A stretch of 64,000 nt of DNA, taken from JAWSVE01 sp050633885 (lineage in GTDB: Bacteria > Pseudomonadota > Gammaproteobacteria > Pseudomonadales > Cellvibrionaceae). Of the stretch, positions 9,101 to 17,691 are shown in pieces; the stretch's first letter is position 1, and each line of letters opens with the position of its first letter. The stretch is from the NCBI GenBank assembly GCA_050633885.1, contig JBOEHK010000002.1, forward strand, positions 744,001 through 808,000, written 5' to 3'. A program made the translations under genes and the position numbers. The notes below the pieces were generated by a model. It saw only the letters and a list, made by a program, of their open reading frames with translations, made no database searches and was not told where the DNA came from.

Positions 9101-11713
9101 TTATTGTGGTTTTACCGCAATGTTGACTAGTTTTCCTGGGACAACAATGACTTTAACTATATCCATGCCATCAAGAAATTTTTGTACGCGCTCATCGGCA
9201 AGTGCAATTTTTTCTAACGTGGCTTTGTCAGCGTCAGCGGCGACGTCTATTTTTGCGCGAACTTTACCGTTCACTTGTACCACAATTTGAATCTCAGATC
9301 GCACTAATGCTGACTCATCGACTGTCGGCCATTGAGCATTGATTACAATGTTGTCGTGGCCCAGATGCTCCCAAAGCTTGTGCGCCATATGAGGAATAAT
9401 GGGGGACAATAATAAAACGGCTGATTCTAGAGCTTCTCTTTCAACTGCTATATTCTCGGGCGTTGATTGATCAGCTAGTTTGCCTGCGTCATTTAATAAT
9501 TCCATGACAGCCGCAATAGCGGTATTGAATGTTTGTCGTCTACCAAAATCGTCAGTCACTTTTGCAATGGTTTCGTGAGTTTTTCTACGAAGGTCTTTTT
9601 GCTGCGAATCTAATTTGATGGAGTGAAAAGCGTTTGCTGCAATATCAGTTGGAGTTCCAGCTTTTAAATGAGCATTGATCATTTTCCATAATTTTTTAAC
9701 GAAACGAAAACTGCCCTCTACCGCGCTATCTGTCCATTCGAGTGATTGATCAGGAGGAGAGGTAAACATCGTATAAAGTCGAACGGTGTCTGCACCGTAT
9801 TTGTCGACGATCACTTGCGGATCGATGCCGTTATTTTTCGACTTAGACATTTTAACGGTCCCGCCAATTTCAACGGGAGCGCCATCCATTTTTCTTTTCG
9901 CGCTTAGAGCTTTTCCTTTGCTATCGGTTTCGCATTCAACATCGCTCGGAGCAATCCATTCTTTTAAACCGTTTTCATTGGTTCGATAAAAAGAAGGCGC
10001 CAATACCATACCTTGGCAAAGTAATCGCTTGAATGGTTCGTCGCAAGACACTAAGCCTTCATCGCGCATTAATTTATGGAAAAAGCGCGCATACAATAAA
10101 TGTAAAATGGCGTGTTCAATGCCGCCAACATATTGATCTACCGGAAGCCAGTAATCCGCAGCGGCTTTATCTAACATGCCGCCATCGAAGTTGGCAGAAG
10201 TGAATCGTGCGTAATACCAAGACGATTCCATAAAGGTATCAAATGTATCGGTTTCTTTTTCGGCAGGCAGGCCGTTATATTCGCTTTTGCGCCATCCTTC
10301 ATCTTGCTTAATGGGAGAATGAACGCCATCCATTGTCACTTCTTCTGGTAATAGAACAGGAAGACGATCGGCCGGCACAGGAATTTCTTGTCCGTCATTT
10401 AAGTAAAGCATTGGGATCGGAGAGCCCCAGTATCGTTGGCGCGAAACACCCCAGTCGCGAAGACGATAATTGGTTGTTACGTTGCCGCATTTTTTTTCTT
10501 CTAATTTTTTTGCAATTGCGTCAAACGCATTTTCAAAATCCAAACCATTAAATTCGCCAGAATTAATAAGAATATTTTTTTCAATAATGGCGGCAGTGTT
10601 GAGATCGGTCTCATCGCTGGCTTCAATAACTTGTTTAATGGGTAGATCGTAATGAGTGGCAAATTCCCAGTCTCGTTGATCATGAGCGGGTACAGCCATC
10701 ACAGCGCCAGATCCATATTCCATTAACACGTAGTTTGCAATCCAAACAGGGACTTCTTCTCCTGTTAAAGGATGGATTGCATTCAGTCCAGTTGCGATAC
10801 CTTTCTTTTCCATCGACGCAATGTGGGCTTCAGCGACTGATTGTGTTTTGCAGTCTTTTACAAAGCTAGCGATATCGTCATTATCTTTTGCAAGCTCTAA
10901 AGAAAGAGGGTGCTCGGCAGCTAGGCACATATATGTCACGCCCATTAACGTATCAGGGCGAGTGGTGTAAATGGAAACATCTGTAATGCCAGCTGTCGGT
11001 GCGGCCAATGCGAATGTCATATTCACGCCACGACTTTTTCCAATCCAATTGCGCTGCATTGTTTTGACTTGTTCCGGCCAGCCTTCTAAATCGTCAAGAG
11101 AGCTGAGTAGCTCATCAGCGTATTCAGTGATTTTAATAAACCATTGAGGTATTTCTTTCTTCTCGACAAGAGAATCACACCGCCAGCAACAACCATCGAC
11201 GACTTGCTCATTAGCTAAAACAGTTTGGTCTTTGGGGCACCAGTTAACGGCGGAGATTTTTTTGTACGCCAAACCTTTTTCATAAAGGCGAGTAAAAAAC
11301 CATTGCTCCCATTTATAGTAGTCTGGCTTACACGTAGTGACTTCGCGATTCCAATCTAATCCAAAACCTAGTTCTTGTAATTGCTTTCGCATGTAATCGG
11401 TATTGGAATATGTCCATGACGCCGGAGCTAATTTATGTTGAATGGCAGCGTTTTCGGCGGGGAGGCCAAAAGCATCCCATCCCATGGGGTGGAGTACATT
11501 TTTGCCTTGCATGCGCTGATAGCGTGCGATCACGTCAGTAATGGTGTAATTACGAACATGGCCCATATGTAAGCGGCCGCTTGGGTAGGGAAACATCGCT
11601 AAACAGTAGAACTTCTCCTTATCAGGATCTTCTGTGACCTCAAAGCAGCGGTTATCTTTCCAATACTTTTGGGCTTCTGCATCTAGGGCGGCGGGATCGT
11701 AAAACTCTTCCAT
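9101..11713 (-). CDS. leuS: leucyl-tRNA synthetase
   Basis: 870-residue class I aminoacyl-tRNA synthetase charging tRNA-Leu. HIGH-type motif HMGHVRNY lies in FPYPSGRLHMGHVRNYTI near residue 45, and the KMSKS loop is VKMSKSKNNG in the second half. The CP1 editing domain contains the threonine-rich TTRPDTLMG segment and MAVPAHDQRD. The C-terminal anticodon-binding and leucine-specific parts are present, ending VNIAVKPQ. Length and motifs indicate an intact enzyme. It is first of the leuS-lptE-holA run. Its upstream side is where a GC-richer, repeat-flanked block separates it from the ybeL-like gene. Confidence 0.98.
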   Translation of the reverse strand: MEEFYDPAALDAEAQKYWKDNRCFEVTEDPDKEKFYCLAMFPYPSGRLHMGHVRNYTITDVIARYQRMQGKNVLHPMGWDAFGLPAENAAIQHKLAPASWTYSNTDYMRKQLQELGFGLDWNREVTTCKPDYYKWEQWFFTRLYEKGLAYKKISAVNWCPKDQTVLANEQVVDGCCWRCDSLVEKKEIPQWFIKITEYADELLSSLDDLEGWPEQVKTMQRNWIGKSRGVNMTFALAAPTAGITDVSIYTTRPDTLMGVTYMCLAAEHPLSLELAKDNDDIASFVKDCKTQSVAEAHIASMEKKGIATGLNAIHPLTGEEVPVWIANYVLMEYGSGAVMAVPAHDQRDWEFATHYDLPIKQVIEASDETDLNTAAIIEKNILINSGEFNGLDFENAFDAIAKKLEEKKCGNVTTNYRLRDWGVSRQRYWGSPIPMLYLNDGQEIPVPADRLPVLLPEEVTMDGVHSPIKQDEGWRKSEYNGLPAEKETDTFDTFMESSWYYARFTSANFDGGMLDKAAADYWLPVDQYVGGIEHAILHLLYARFFHKLMRDEGLVSCDEPFKRLLCQGMVLAPSFYRTNENGLKEWIAPSDVECETDSKGKALSAKRKMDGAPVEIGGTVKMSKSKNNGIDPQVIVDKYGADTVRLYTMFTSPPDQSLEWTDSAVEGSFRFVKKLWKMINAHLKAGTPTDIAANAFHSIKLDSQQKDLRRKTHETIAKVTDDFGRRQTFNTAIAAVMELLNDAGKLADQSTPENIAVEREALESAVLLLSPIIPHMAHKLWEHLGHDNIVINAQWPTVDESALVRSEIQIVVQVNGKVRAKIDVAADADKATLEKIALADERVQKFLDGMDIVKVIVVPGKLVNIAVKPQ

Positions 11714-11860
11714 TCTGACTTAGGACCTTTTTTGACATCGTGAACTGATTCTAGAAATGCATTTTACTTGATCTTTTACTTGATCATTATCGTAGAATTA
11801 GTGCTTAAAACAGCGCATTATACCCCTAACTAGCGCAGTCTCTGTAGCCTTTATCTTCTC

Positions 11861-11953
11861 AAAAGGTAAACCAGACAACTTGGTAAGCTGCAAGGTCAAG
11901 TAAGTTGTCGAGACCAAAGCGAAGGTGCTTTGCTTGAGTAATATCAAATTAAC
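11861..11953. repeat. copy 1 of a ~95 bp direct repeat flanking the leuS/ybeL block
   Basis: This 93-base sequence (AAAAGGTAAACCAGACAACT ... ATCAAATTAAC) recurs in the same orientation at 13150-13247 with 8 substitutions and one 5-base insertion, about 91% identity by manual alignment. It contains two small dyads: CAACTTG pairing with CAAG..AGTTG, and CAAAGC-GAAGGT-GCTTTG. Confidence 0.88.
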
Positions 11954-12136
11954 TATTAGACCGTAGACTTCAAGTTCCAGTGCCCCGCAGGCTTGGACGC
12001 AGTACAGCGTTGCAAAGGCTGACATGATGGGCTTCGCACGCAGGAAGAAAAGTACGTGATCTCACCGAGCGAATGGGGCTGGACCTGGAAAACGACCTTC
12101 ACAAGCCACAGCTTGTAACCAACGAGAATACTAAGA

Positions 12137-12373
12137 ATGAACGTCTCCAAACTGACGATAGAAGACGGGGGTACACTGATCGGCGATGATAAGCTCAAGC
12201 AATACCGAGCTCAAGCAATACCGAGCCAACAGCGGCTTCCTCCGCAACCTGACAAAGGACCTCAACCTGCTGCGCGACTATCCGGAGGACCGTCTGGCCG
12301 TTTTGCTGGAATACGGTTCCACGTCTAATTTCGCGACTATTTGTCGGTCCTCGCGGACATGCGCAAGACGTAG
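12137..12373 (+). pseudogene. decayed small gene of unknown function, two frameshifts
   Basis: Reading starts MNVSKLTIEDGG at 12137. A 16-base tandem duplication (GCTCAAGCAATACCGA twice, about 12194-12225) shifts the frame; collapsing it joins DDKLKQYRA to NSGFLRNLTKDLNLL and RDYPEDRLAVLLEYGSTSNF. A second, one-base shift after SNF is needed to continue with RDYLSVLADMRKT and a TAG at about 12373. The repaired product would be roughly 70-75 residues and is not recognised. Codon use is GC-rich, unlike flanking genes. Confidence 0.5.
12194..12225. repeat. 16-bp perfect tandem duplication inside a decayed gene
   Basis: GCTCAAGCAATACCGA occurs twice head to tail. Since 16 is not a multiple of 3, the second copy breaks the frame; the downstream sequence continues sensibly only if one copy is removed. 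Confidence 0.85.
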
Positions 12374-12391
12374 CCTTCTCGACCATGCCCT

Positions 12392-13078
12392 ATGATGTCT
12401 AATGCGGGCCAGACGATGGGAGCTCTGAAAGACAGAAGGAGAATCCTCTACGATACCTTCAAGGCGATGAAGGACGACTTCACTTTCTCCAAGCCATTCA
12501 GCGTGAAGTTTAGCCTAAAGACAGAAGGCTTCGAGATCTTGTTTGAGGACTCGACACGCGCCCACCTATCCGTTCATCGGGTAACTCGCGGGTATCTTGC
12601 TGGTCAGTTCGGTGCCTACAGCAATTTCGGCGTGTGGGGAGGTCCCACCATTGCATTGGTTCGCGAGCGCCTGCCAGATGCCTCTTCGCGCTTCCGGCAA
12701 GAGAAGATTGTCCAAGGCACATCATCGAGCGTCGTGCCCGAACACCCGGAGGACTACAAGTTCGTGGAGCCTGCCGACGCGGCTGAACTAGCAGCGGAGC
12801 TGATGAATGATATCCGCGCTGCACTCTCCCGCTCTTGCAGGCCTTCACGGATGACTACAGCGCGGCCATCGATGCGATTCTGGAAGGACTGCATCGGCCG
12901 CTTGAACGTCAGGAGCCCATTCGTGCTGACCTTGTCCTTGCTAAACCTCACTGGGCAGATGAACCGGGCAGGGCGGCTCAGTGATGTAGCTGCCGCGGAT
13001 GAACGCTTTTACGACTACCACGAAGCCACGAATGAAGACCCTGAACTTCCTGCAAAGTTGATCAAGGCCTTTCTTTGA
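12392..13078 (+). pseudogene. unknown GC-rich gene, probably frameshifted
   Basis: The frame beginning MMSNAGQTMGALKDRR is open for 228 residues to a TGA at 13078. The first ~145 residues look like a folded protein (FSVKFSLKTEGFEILFED, YLAGQFGAYSNFGVWGG, AAELAAELMNDIRAAL). From about 12830 that frame turns Arg/Ser/Pro-rich, while the next frame gives the more protein-like LLQAFTDDYSAAIDAILEGL and ADLVLAKPHWADEP up to a TGA near 12984. The last ~25 residues in the first frame (ERFYDYHEATNEDPELPAKL) again look genuine. This suggests two compensating frameshifts or decay. No family is recognised. It may be cargo of the repeat-flanked block. Confidence 0.45.
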
Positions 13079-13149
13079 GATCCGTCCCGGGTACTCGGCC
13101 ATTCGAGGGACACAGGTTCCGTTGGCATCGGTCGCTTGGCTGGTCGGAA

Positions 13150-13247
13150 AAAAGGTAAGCTAGACAGCTTGGTAATCTGCAAGGTCAAGTAAGTTGACGA
13201 GATCAAAGTGAAGTGAAGGTGCTTTACTTGAGTAATATCAAATTAAC
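13150..13247. repeat. copy 2 of the ~95 bp direct repeat, just upstream of ybeL
   Basis: 98 bases matching 11861-11953 in the same orientation. It ends 22 bases before the ATG of the ybeL-like gene, so it probably overlaps that gene's promoter or leader. The 5-base difference is an extra AAGTG within GAAGTGAAGG. Confidence 0.88.
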
Positions 13248-13269
13248 CCTTTTATTGTGTAGGATAATT

Positions 13270-13758
13270 ATGACAGATCAAAAGACTGATGATGTAAAAG
13301 ACCAAAGCGAGTTGAGCCCTCTGGATAAGTCGAAACCTCTAGACAAGTTAAACCCTTTGGAAAAATTACGAGAAACTTTTCGTGAAGAAGTTGATGAGTT
13401 GGTGCAGTTAGAGCTTGATGTAGAGGAGTTGGCCGAAAGAAAAGCGGGGCTGCTTAAAGCCTATTTAAAAGATGACATACATGGAGCAAAGCAATTTTGG
13501 TTGGATTTAAAAGCTGAGGCCAATACGCTTGAAGAATTTGTCGGAGATTGGTTATTGAAAGCGGCAAACCCTACGTCATTGGATTGGATGAAAATAAAAC
13601 AATATATTGAAATTGATGAAGATCAACGGCTATCTGGCGAATTAGTTTCTGATTTAGAGTTAACTTGTGTCTGTTGCGGTAAGATCAGGCTCGTAGAAGA
13701 AGAAATAGAGCTTCCACCCTGTCGTGCTTGTGGTTATGAAATGTTTAAAATTCGTTAA
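13270..13758 (+). CDS. YbeL-like zinc-ribbon protein (DUF1451)
   Basis: About 162 residues from the ATG at 13270, which has AGGATA upstream and begins MTDQKTDDVKD; an upstream in-frame ATG at 13213 lies inside the repeat and is unlikely. The middle is a charged helical segment (FREEVDELVQLELDVEELAERK), and the C-terminus is a zinc ribbon with two CxxC pairs: CVCCGKIRLVEE...LPPCRACGYEMF. This matches the DUF1451 family, whose E. coli member ybeL also lies beside leuS. Function is unknown. The low-complexity start (LSPLDKSKPLDKLNPLEKL) repeats a PLDKL/PLEKL unit. Confidence 0.85.
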   Translation: MTDQKTDDVKDQSELSPLDKSKPLDKLNPLEKLRETFREEVDELVQLELDVEELAERKAGLLKAYLKDDIHGAKQFWLDLKAEANTLEEFVGDWLLKAANPTSLDWMKIKQYIEIDEDQRLSGELVSDLELTCVCCGKIRLVEEEIELPPCRACGYEMFKIR

Positions 13759-14280
13759 ATGTTGATATTGTTTGTTTCTAAAAATTTCGTCTAAAGTATC
13801 TTTAAGAATCGGGTGACAATATTACCTAGAATTTTTTCATCCTAATATTGTTGCTTTATCTTTTTTTCATTTTGATTGATTTTCTTCCTTTTGCCTATTT
13901 TCTTAGGTGCTTAACTTGATGAATTGCTAGTTTATAAACTGTTATACAGTTTATAACTTTTTAATACGATGTAATTTAACAGCGTTAAAAACAATATCGC
14001 TTCAAGCAATACAGCCTTAAAAAATAAAGTCCTAATGAATAAATTCTCGGCAACAAAATTCTAATTTAAGTTCTAATTTAAAAATATCATTGTTGCCTTT
14101 AGTTCTTCGTATAAAAATCTTTGAGGAATCTAGCTCTTTAATCGTCTTATACATCTACTTAACGATTTGAAGACAGATTAGGAACTCTATGTCATAGCAA
14201 GTTAAATAATCTTAAATGCGTATTGAAATATTAAATATTCTTTTTAGACCGTTTTAAAAATAACAATCAGAGGAAAGAAC
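13759..14280. other. AT-rich region upstream of the TonB-dependent receptor
   Basis: 522 bases with no ORF. It contains the 25-bp perfect dyad listed separately at 13932-13956. The last bases before the receptor carry a strong ribosome site (AGAGGAAAG). No Fur-box or riboswitch was recognised. Confidence 0.5.
13932..13956. promoter_or_regulatory. 25-bp perfect dyad, candidate operator
   Basis: TTATAAACTGT, a 3-base spacer TAT, then ACAGTTTATAA: 11-base arms with no mismatch. It is 325 bases before the receptor start and 174 bases after the ybeL stop. The arm spacing is wrong for a LexA box, and there is no T-tract to make it a terminator. A dimeric repressor site is the best guess. Confidence 0.5.
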
Positions 14281-16836
14281 ATGAAATTTGGCGACCCATG
14301 TGGAGAAAAATTGATATTCAAAAAAATGAGTGTACCTGTTGGTGCCTTGTTAGCAGCCATCATCGTTGCGATACCATTTTCAATCGTGAATGCTCAAACC
14401 AATACTGATCCCTCAGAAGTTATGGATGAAATCATTACAATAGGAACCCGAGTTGCAGGCAGAAGCAGTGCGGATCTACCCGTACCGGTAGATTCGCTAT
14501 CAGAAGAGGTTTTAGAGTCAACAGGCCAAACGGAAGTCGGAAGAATGCTGCAAACGTTAGCGCCTTCGTTTAATTTTTCCAGTTCCACAATCAGTGATGG
14601 AACTGATGCACTTAGGCCCGCCACGTTACGAGGTCTTGGCCCAGACCAAACACTTGTATTAGTGAATGGAAAGAGGCGCCACACGGGAGCGCTCATACAT
14701 GTCAATACATCTGTCGGAAGAGGCACAGCAGGTGTCGATTTAAATGCGATTCCTGCATCTTCTATAAAAAGAATTGAAGTTTTGCGTGATGGCGCAGCTG
14801 CACAATATGGATCCGATGCGATCGCTGGTGTGATTAATATCATTTTAAAAGATAATATCGACGAAACGACAATGTCTGCTGCCTATGGTGAGTATTCAGA
14901 AGGTGATGGAGAAACAACAACATTCAGTATTAATTCGGGTATTGAAATCGGTTCAACAGGCTACTTGAATGGAACATTAGATTATCGAGATAGAGGCGCG
15001 ACTAACCGAGCGGGGTTATCAGGACAGTGTCAATATTTAGCGGGGTGTGCCGATTCAGATTCTGACGGTATTCCTAATGCACAAGATACACGCGAGGTAA
15101 CTTTTGATCGACAAAACTTTCGGATTGGAGATGCCGATTCAGAGCAATTAAGTGTTGTATTAAATTCAGGTTTTGATGTGGGAGGTGGAGAAGTTTATGC
15201 CTATCTCACCTACTCCGACCGTGAAAGTGAGTCGGCCGGTTTCTATCGTCGTGCCAATCAAACAACGTCTAACCCAACTATTCCTGCCGACGGGGATGCG
15301 TTTTATCCCAATGGCTTTTTGCCTTTAATTAATACCGAAATTAATGATCTTTCTTTTGGCGGTGGATATCGTTTTGAATTTGAAAATGATTTAACAATGG
15401 ATGTCTCTATCGCTAAAGGAGAAAATGATTTTGCATTTATTATTAATAATTCTGTGAATGCGTCGTTTGTTCAGGATGCCATTAATAATGGTGGTGGTGT
15501 TGAGCTGAGAAATTCTGTATCTCGTAGCGCTGATGCGGGTGAGCTTCACATGGGGTTAACAACTTTAAATGCAGACTTTGTAAAAATGTTGGATTCCATT
15601 GTGTTGGCTTTCGGTGCGGAATATCGAGTTGATGAATATGCAATTGATGCGGGCGAAGAATATTCTTACGTCGATTATGATGGCGCTGTATCAGGAACCG
15701 GTTCAGCAGGGATTCAAGTTTTTCCAGGCTTTCAGCCCGCAAATGAAGTCGACGAAGATCGAACTGTGATGTCAGCTTATGTAGATGCGGAATATGATGT
15801 TACTGATCGACTATTGCTGAGTGGTGCCGTTCGCTATGATGATTACAGTGATTTTGGTGATACGTTTAATTTAAAAGCGGCTATGCGATTTAATGTTGCT
15901 GATACCGTGACATTGCGTGGCGCAGTCAGTACTGGTTTCCGTGCACCTTCAATGCAGCAGCAATATTTTAATAATATCAGCACCCAATTTGTTGGTGGTG
16001 TTCCGCTGCAAGTCGGTACATTTAGAAATGACAGTGTGCTCGCACAACAAATTGGTATTCCAGAGCTAAAAGAGGAGGAGTCATTGAATTTAAGCGTTGG
16101 TATCGCGTTAGAACCTTTAGAGGGTTTGGATGTGACGCTCGACCTTTATAAAATTGATATTGAAGATCGCATTGTTATTAGTGGTCAATTGCAATCGGGT
16201 AACCCAGTACTGACAGCTGCACTTGCGGCTAATCAAATTTCATCAGCACAATTTTTCTTGAATGCTGCCGATACAGAAACACAAGGGGTAGATGTAGTCG
16301 CTTCTTATGATTTTGATATTGGTGATGGGGTTCTTGATTTAACTTTTGCTGCAAATTTTACTGATACAGAAATTACGGATGTGTTTGCACCGGATAGTTT
16401 ACAAGGTGTTCCACTTAGTCAGGTATTTGGAGAGCAAGATCAGTCAATTATCGAAGAGTGGCAGCCGGAGCAGCGTCAAACGTTAACTGGACTTTATTCC
16501 TTAGGAAAGTGGACAAGCAATTTATCATTTAGTCGTTATGGTAAGTACACCGTGTTAGATGGTGGGCAAAGACAAACGTTTAGTCCAAAAGTGCTGACTG
16601 ATTTACGCGTAGTATATAACTTTGATAACGGATTCAGTGTTAATCTTGGCGGCAATAATATTTTTGATGTTACACCGGATAAAAATGAAGTCGGACAAAG
16701 TCGGGCAGGAATCATAGAGGATGCAGCCGATAATGTTATTGTAAATACTCCTGGCGTGTTTACCTATTCTCGCCGATCAGCTCCTTTTGGTTTTAATGGC
16801 GCATATTATTATATTGGAATGAATTATAGCTTTTAA
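14281..16836 (+). CDS. TonB-dependent outer-membrane receptor
   Basis: 851-residue receptor importing an unknown ligand with energy from TonB. A signal peptide with a long n-region (hydrophobic core GALLAAIIVAIPFSIVNAQ) is followed by the TonB-box-like DEIITIGTRV, a plug domain (about 60-190, with LRGLGPDQTLVLVNGKRR and the end GSDAIAGVINIIL), and a 22-strand barrel ending in aromatic YYIGMNYSF. The SD AGAGGAAAG supports the ATG at 14281. An extracellular loop contains DSDSDGIPNAQD, resembling a calcium-binding repeat. No ligand-processing gene is adjacent, so the substrate cannot be assigned; siderophores, vitamins or sugars are all possible. Confidence 0.93.
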   Translation: MKFGDPCGEKLIFKKMSVPVGALLAAIIVAIPFSIVNAQTNTDPSEVMDEIITIGTRVAGRSSADLPVPVDSLSEEVLESTGQTEVGRMLQTLAPSFNFSSSTISDGTDALRPATLRGLGPDQTLVLVNGKRRHTGALIHVNTSVGRGTAGVDLNAIPASSIKRIEVLRDGAAAQYGSDAIAGVINIILKDNIDETTMSAAYGEYSEGDGETTTFSINSGIEIGSTGYLNGTLDYRDRGATNRAGLSGQCQYLAGCADSDSDGIPNAQDTREVTFDRQNFRIGDADSEQLSVVLNSGFDVGGGEVYAYLTYSDRESESAGFYRRANQTTSNPTIPADGDAFYPNGFLPLINTEINDLSFGGGYRFEFENDLTMDVSIAKGENDFAFIINNSVNASFVQDAINNGGGVELRNSVSRSADAGELHMGLTTLNADFVKMLDSIVLAFGAEYRVDEYAIDAGEEYSYVDYDGAVSGTGSAGIQVFPGFQPANEVDEDRTVMSAYVDAEYDVTDRLLLSGAVRYDDYSDFGDTFNLKAAMRFNVADTVTLRGAVSTGFRAPSMQQQYFNNISTQFVGGVPLQVGTFRNDSVLAQQIGIPELKEEESLNLSVGIALEPLEGLDVTLDLYKIDIEDRIVISGQLQSGNPVLTAALAANQISSAQFFLNAADTETQGVDVVASYDFDIGDGVLDLTFAANFTDTEITDVFAPDSLQGVPLSQVFGEQDQSIIEEWQPEQRQTLTGLYSLGKWTSNLSFSRYGKYTVLDGGQRQTFSPKVLTDLRVVYNFDNGFSVNLGGNNIFDVTPDKNEVGQSRAGIIEDAADNVIVNTPGVFTYSRRSAPFGFNGAYYYIGMNYSF

Positions 16837-16866
16837 TTTAACCTTAGAAACACATCTGTTCTCAAT

Positions 16867-16906
16867 AAAAATGCCAGCTATCACATCATGATATGCTGGC
16901 ATTTTT
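16867..16906. terminator. bidirectional terminator between the receptor gene and folM
   Basis: AAAAATGCCAGC pairs perfectly with GCTGGCATTTTT, with further inner pairing TATCA/TGATA. A/T tails on both sides suit both convergent genes. Confidence 0.9.
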
Positions 16907-16937
16907 ATTTTTTTAGGTGGTTCTATTTAAAGTTAAT

Positions 16938-17687
16938 TTAGCTAATCAAATTTCTTCCGCCATCAACAGCGAGTATTTGCCCTGTGATATACGGTGCTTC
17001 TGTTAATAAAAATTTAATCGTTGTCGCTATGTCATCGGGTTCGCCGATGCGGTTTAAAGCTGTCCGATCCAAAATAATGTCTTTGGCTTCTTCGTTTAGC
17101 TCCGCTTCTGCTGTAGGCCATAGGATCGCGCCGGGAGCGACACCATTGACTCTGATTTCGGGTGCTAGTTCTTTGGCTAAAGATTTTGTGAGCATGATGT
17201 TTCCAGCTTTTGCAGTGCAGTAAACGGGGTATCCTGACAGTGGACGGTCGCCATGAATATCGGCAATATTAATGATGCAACCATTTTGCTTTTTTAGCGC
17301 ATCAGCACATGCTTGGCTTAAAAAGAAAGGAGCTTTTAAGTTTGTTCCGATTAAATCATCAAATATTTCTTCGGAAATGTTGCCAATTTTTGTGGGGTAA
17401 AAGCTAGAAGCGTTGTTGATGAGAGCGTCTAGTCTACCCCAGTGTTGGATGGCTTGAAGCCCAAGAGACTTCACTTGATCGATGTTCAATAGATCGGCTT
17501 GGATAACAAACGCCGAGTTTTCTCTGAGATGATTTAGGCTCTGGGCTAGATGATTGGCTTCAGTGAGGGAGTGGTTGCAATGAAGGATAATATCAAAGTT
17601 CTCGGAATGTAATTTTTTTGCAATCGCTGAGCCTATGCGCTTAGCGGCGCCGGTTATTAAAACGACGGGTTTTTCTCTGTTTTTCAT
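16938..17687 (-). CDS. folM: short-chain dehydrogenase, pteridine reductase type (FolM-like)
   Basis: 249-residue SDR enzyme. The N-terminal cofactor motif is TGAAKRIGSAIA, the TGxxxRIG variant typical of pteridine reductases, which prefer NADPH. NNASSFYPT replaces the usual NNAG loop, and the catalytic Tyr/Lys lie in YPVYCTAKAG near residue 155. The C-terminus ITGQILAVDGGRNL is typical. The likely reaction is reduction of dihydromonapterin or dihydrofolate. It starts 4 bases after the cca stop, so the two are probably translated together. Assignment to FolM rather than a generic SDR rests on the RIG motif and overall similarity. Confidence 0.82.
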   Translation of the reverse strand: MKNREKPVVLITGAAKRIGSAIAKKLHSENFDIILHCNHSLTEANHLAQSLNHLRENSAFVIQADLLNIDQVKSLGLQAIQHWGRLDALINNASSFYPTKIGNISEEIFDDLIGTNLKAPFFLSQACADALKKQNGCIINIADIHGDRPLSGYPVYCTAKAGNIMLTKSLAKELAPEIRVNGVAPGAILWPTAEAELNEEAKDIILDRTALNRIGEPDDIATTIKFLLTEAPYITGQILAVDGGRNLIS

Positions 17688-17691
17688 AACG

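Larger units (their letters stand above)
11861..13247. mobile_element. repeat-flanked GC-richer block inserted between leuS and ybeL
   Basis: The interval 11954-13149 (1196 bases) is visibly richer in G and C than the AT-rich DNA around it, uses different codons, carries only decayed genes, and is bounded on both sides by direct copies of a ~95 bp sequence. leuS and ybeL are direct neighbours in other gammaproteobacteria, so the block looks like acquired DNA. The type of element is not recognised: no transposase, no integrase and no terminal inverted repeats were seen. Integron cassette, integrative satellite remnant, or duplication by recombination between repeats are all possible. Confidence 0.6.

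Noticed and set aside
12510..12848. 112-residue minus-strand frame in the GC-rich block
   Set aside because: It is Arg/Ser-rich and antisense to the better plus-strand frame, typical of a chance frame in GC-rich DNA.
11861..13247. Integron cassette with attC-like repeats
   Set aside because: The repeat ends lack convincing GTTRRRY/RYYYAAC core sites, so I do not call it a cassette.
13932..13956. LexA (SOS) box
   Set aside because: The central CTGT and ACAG are only 3 bases apart; a LexA box needs 8.
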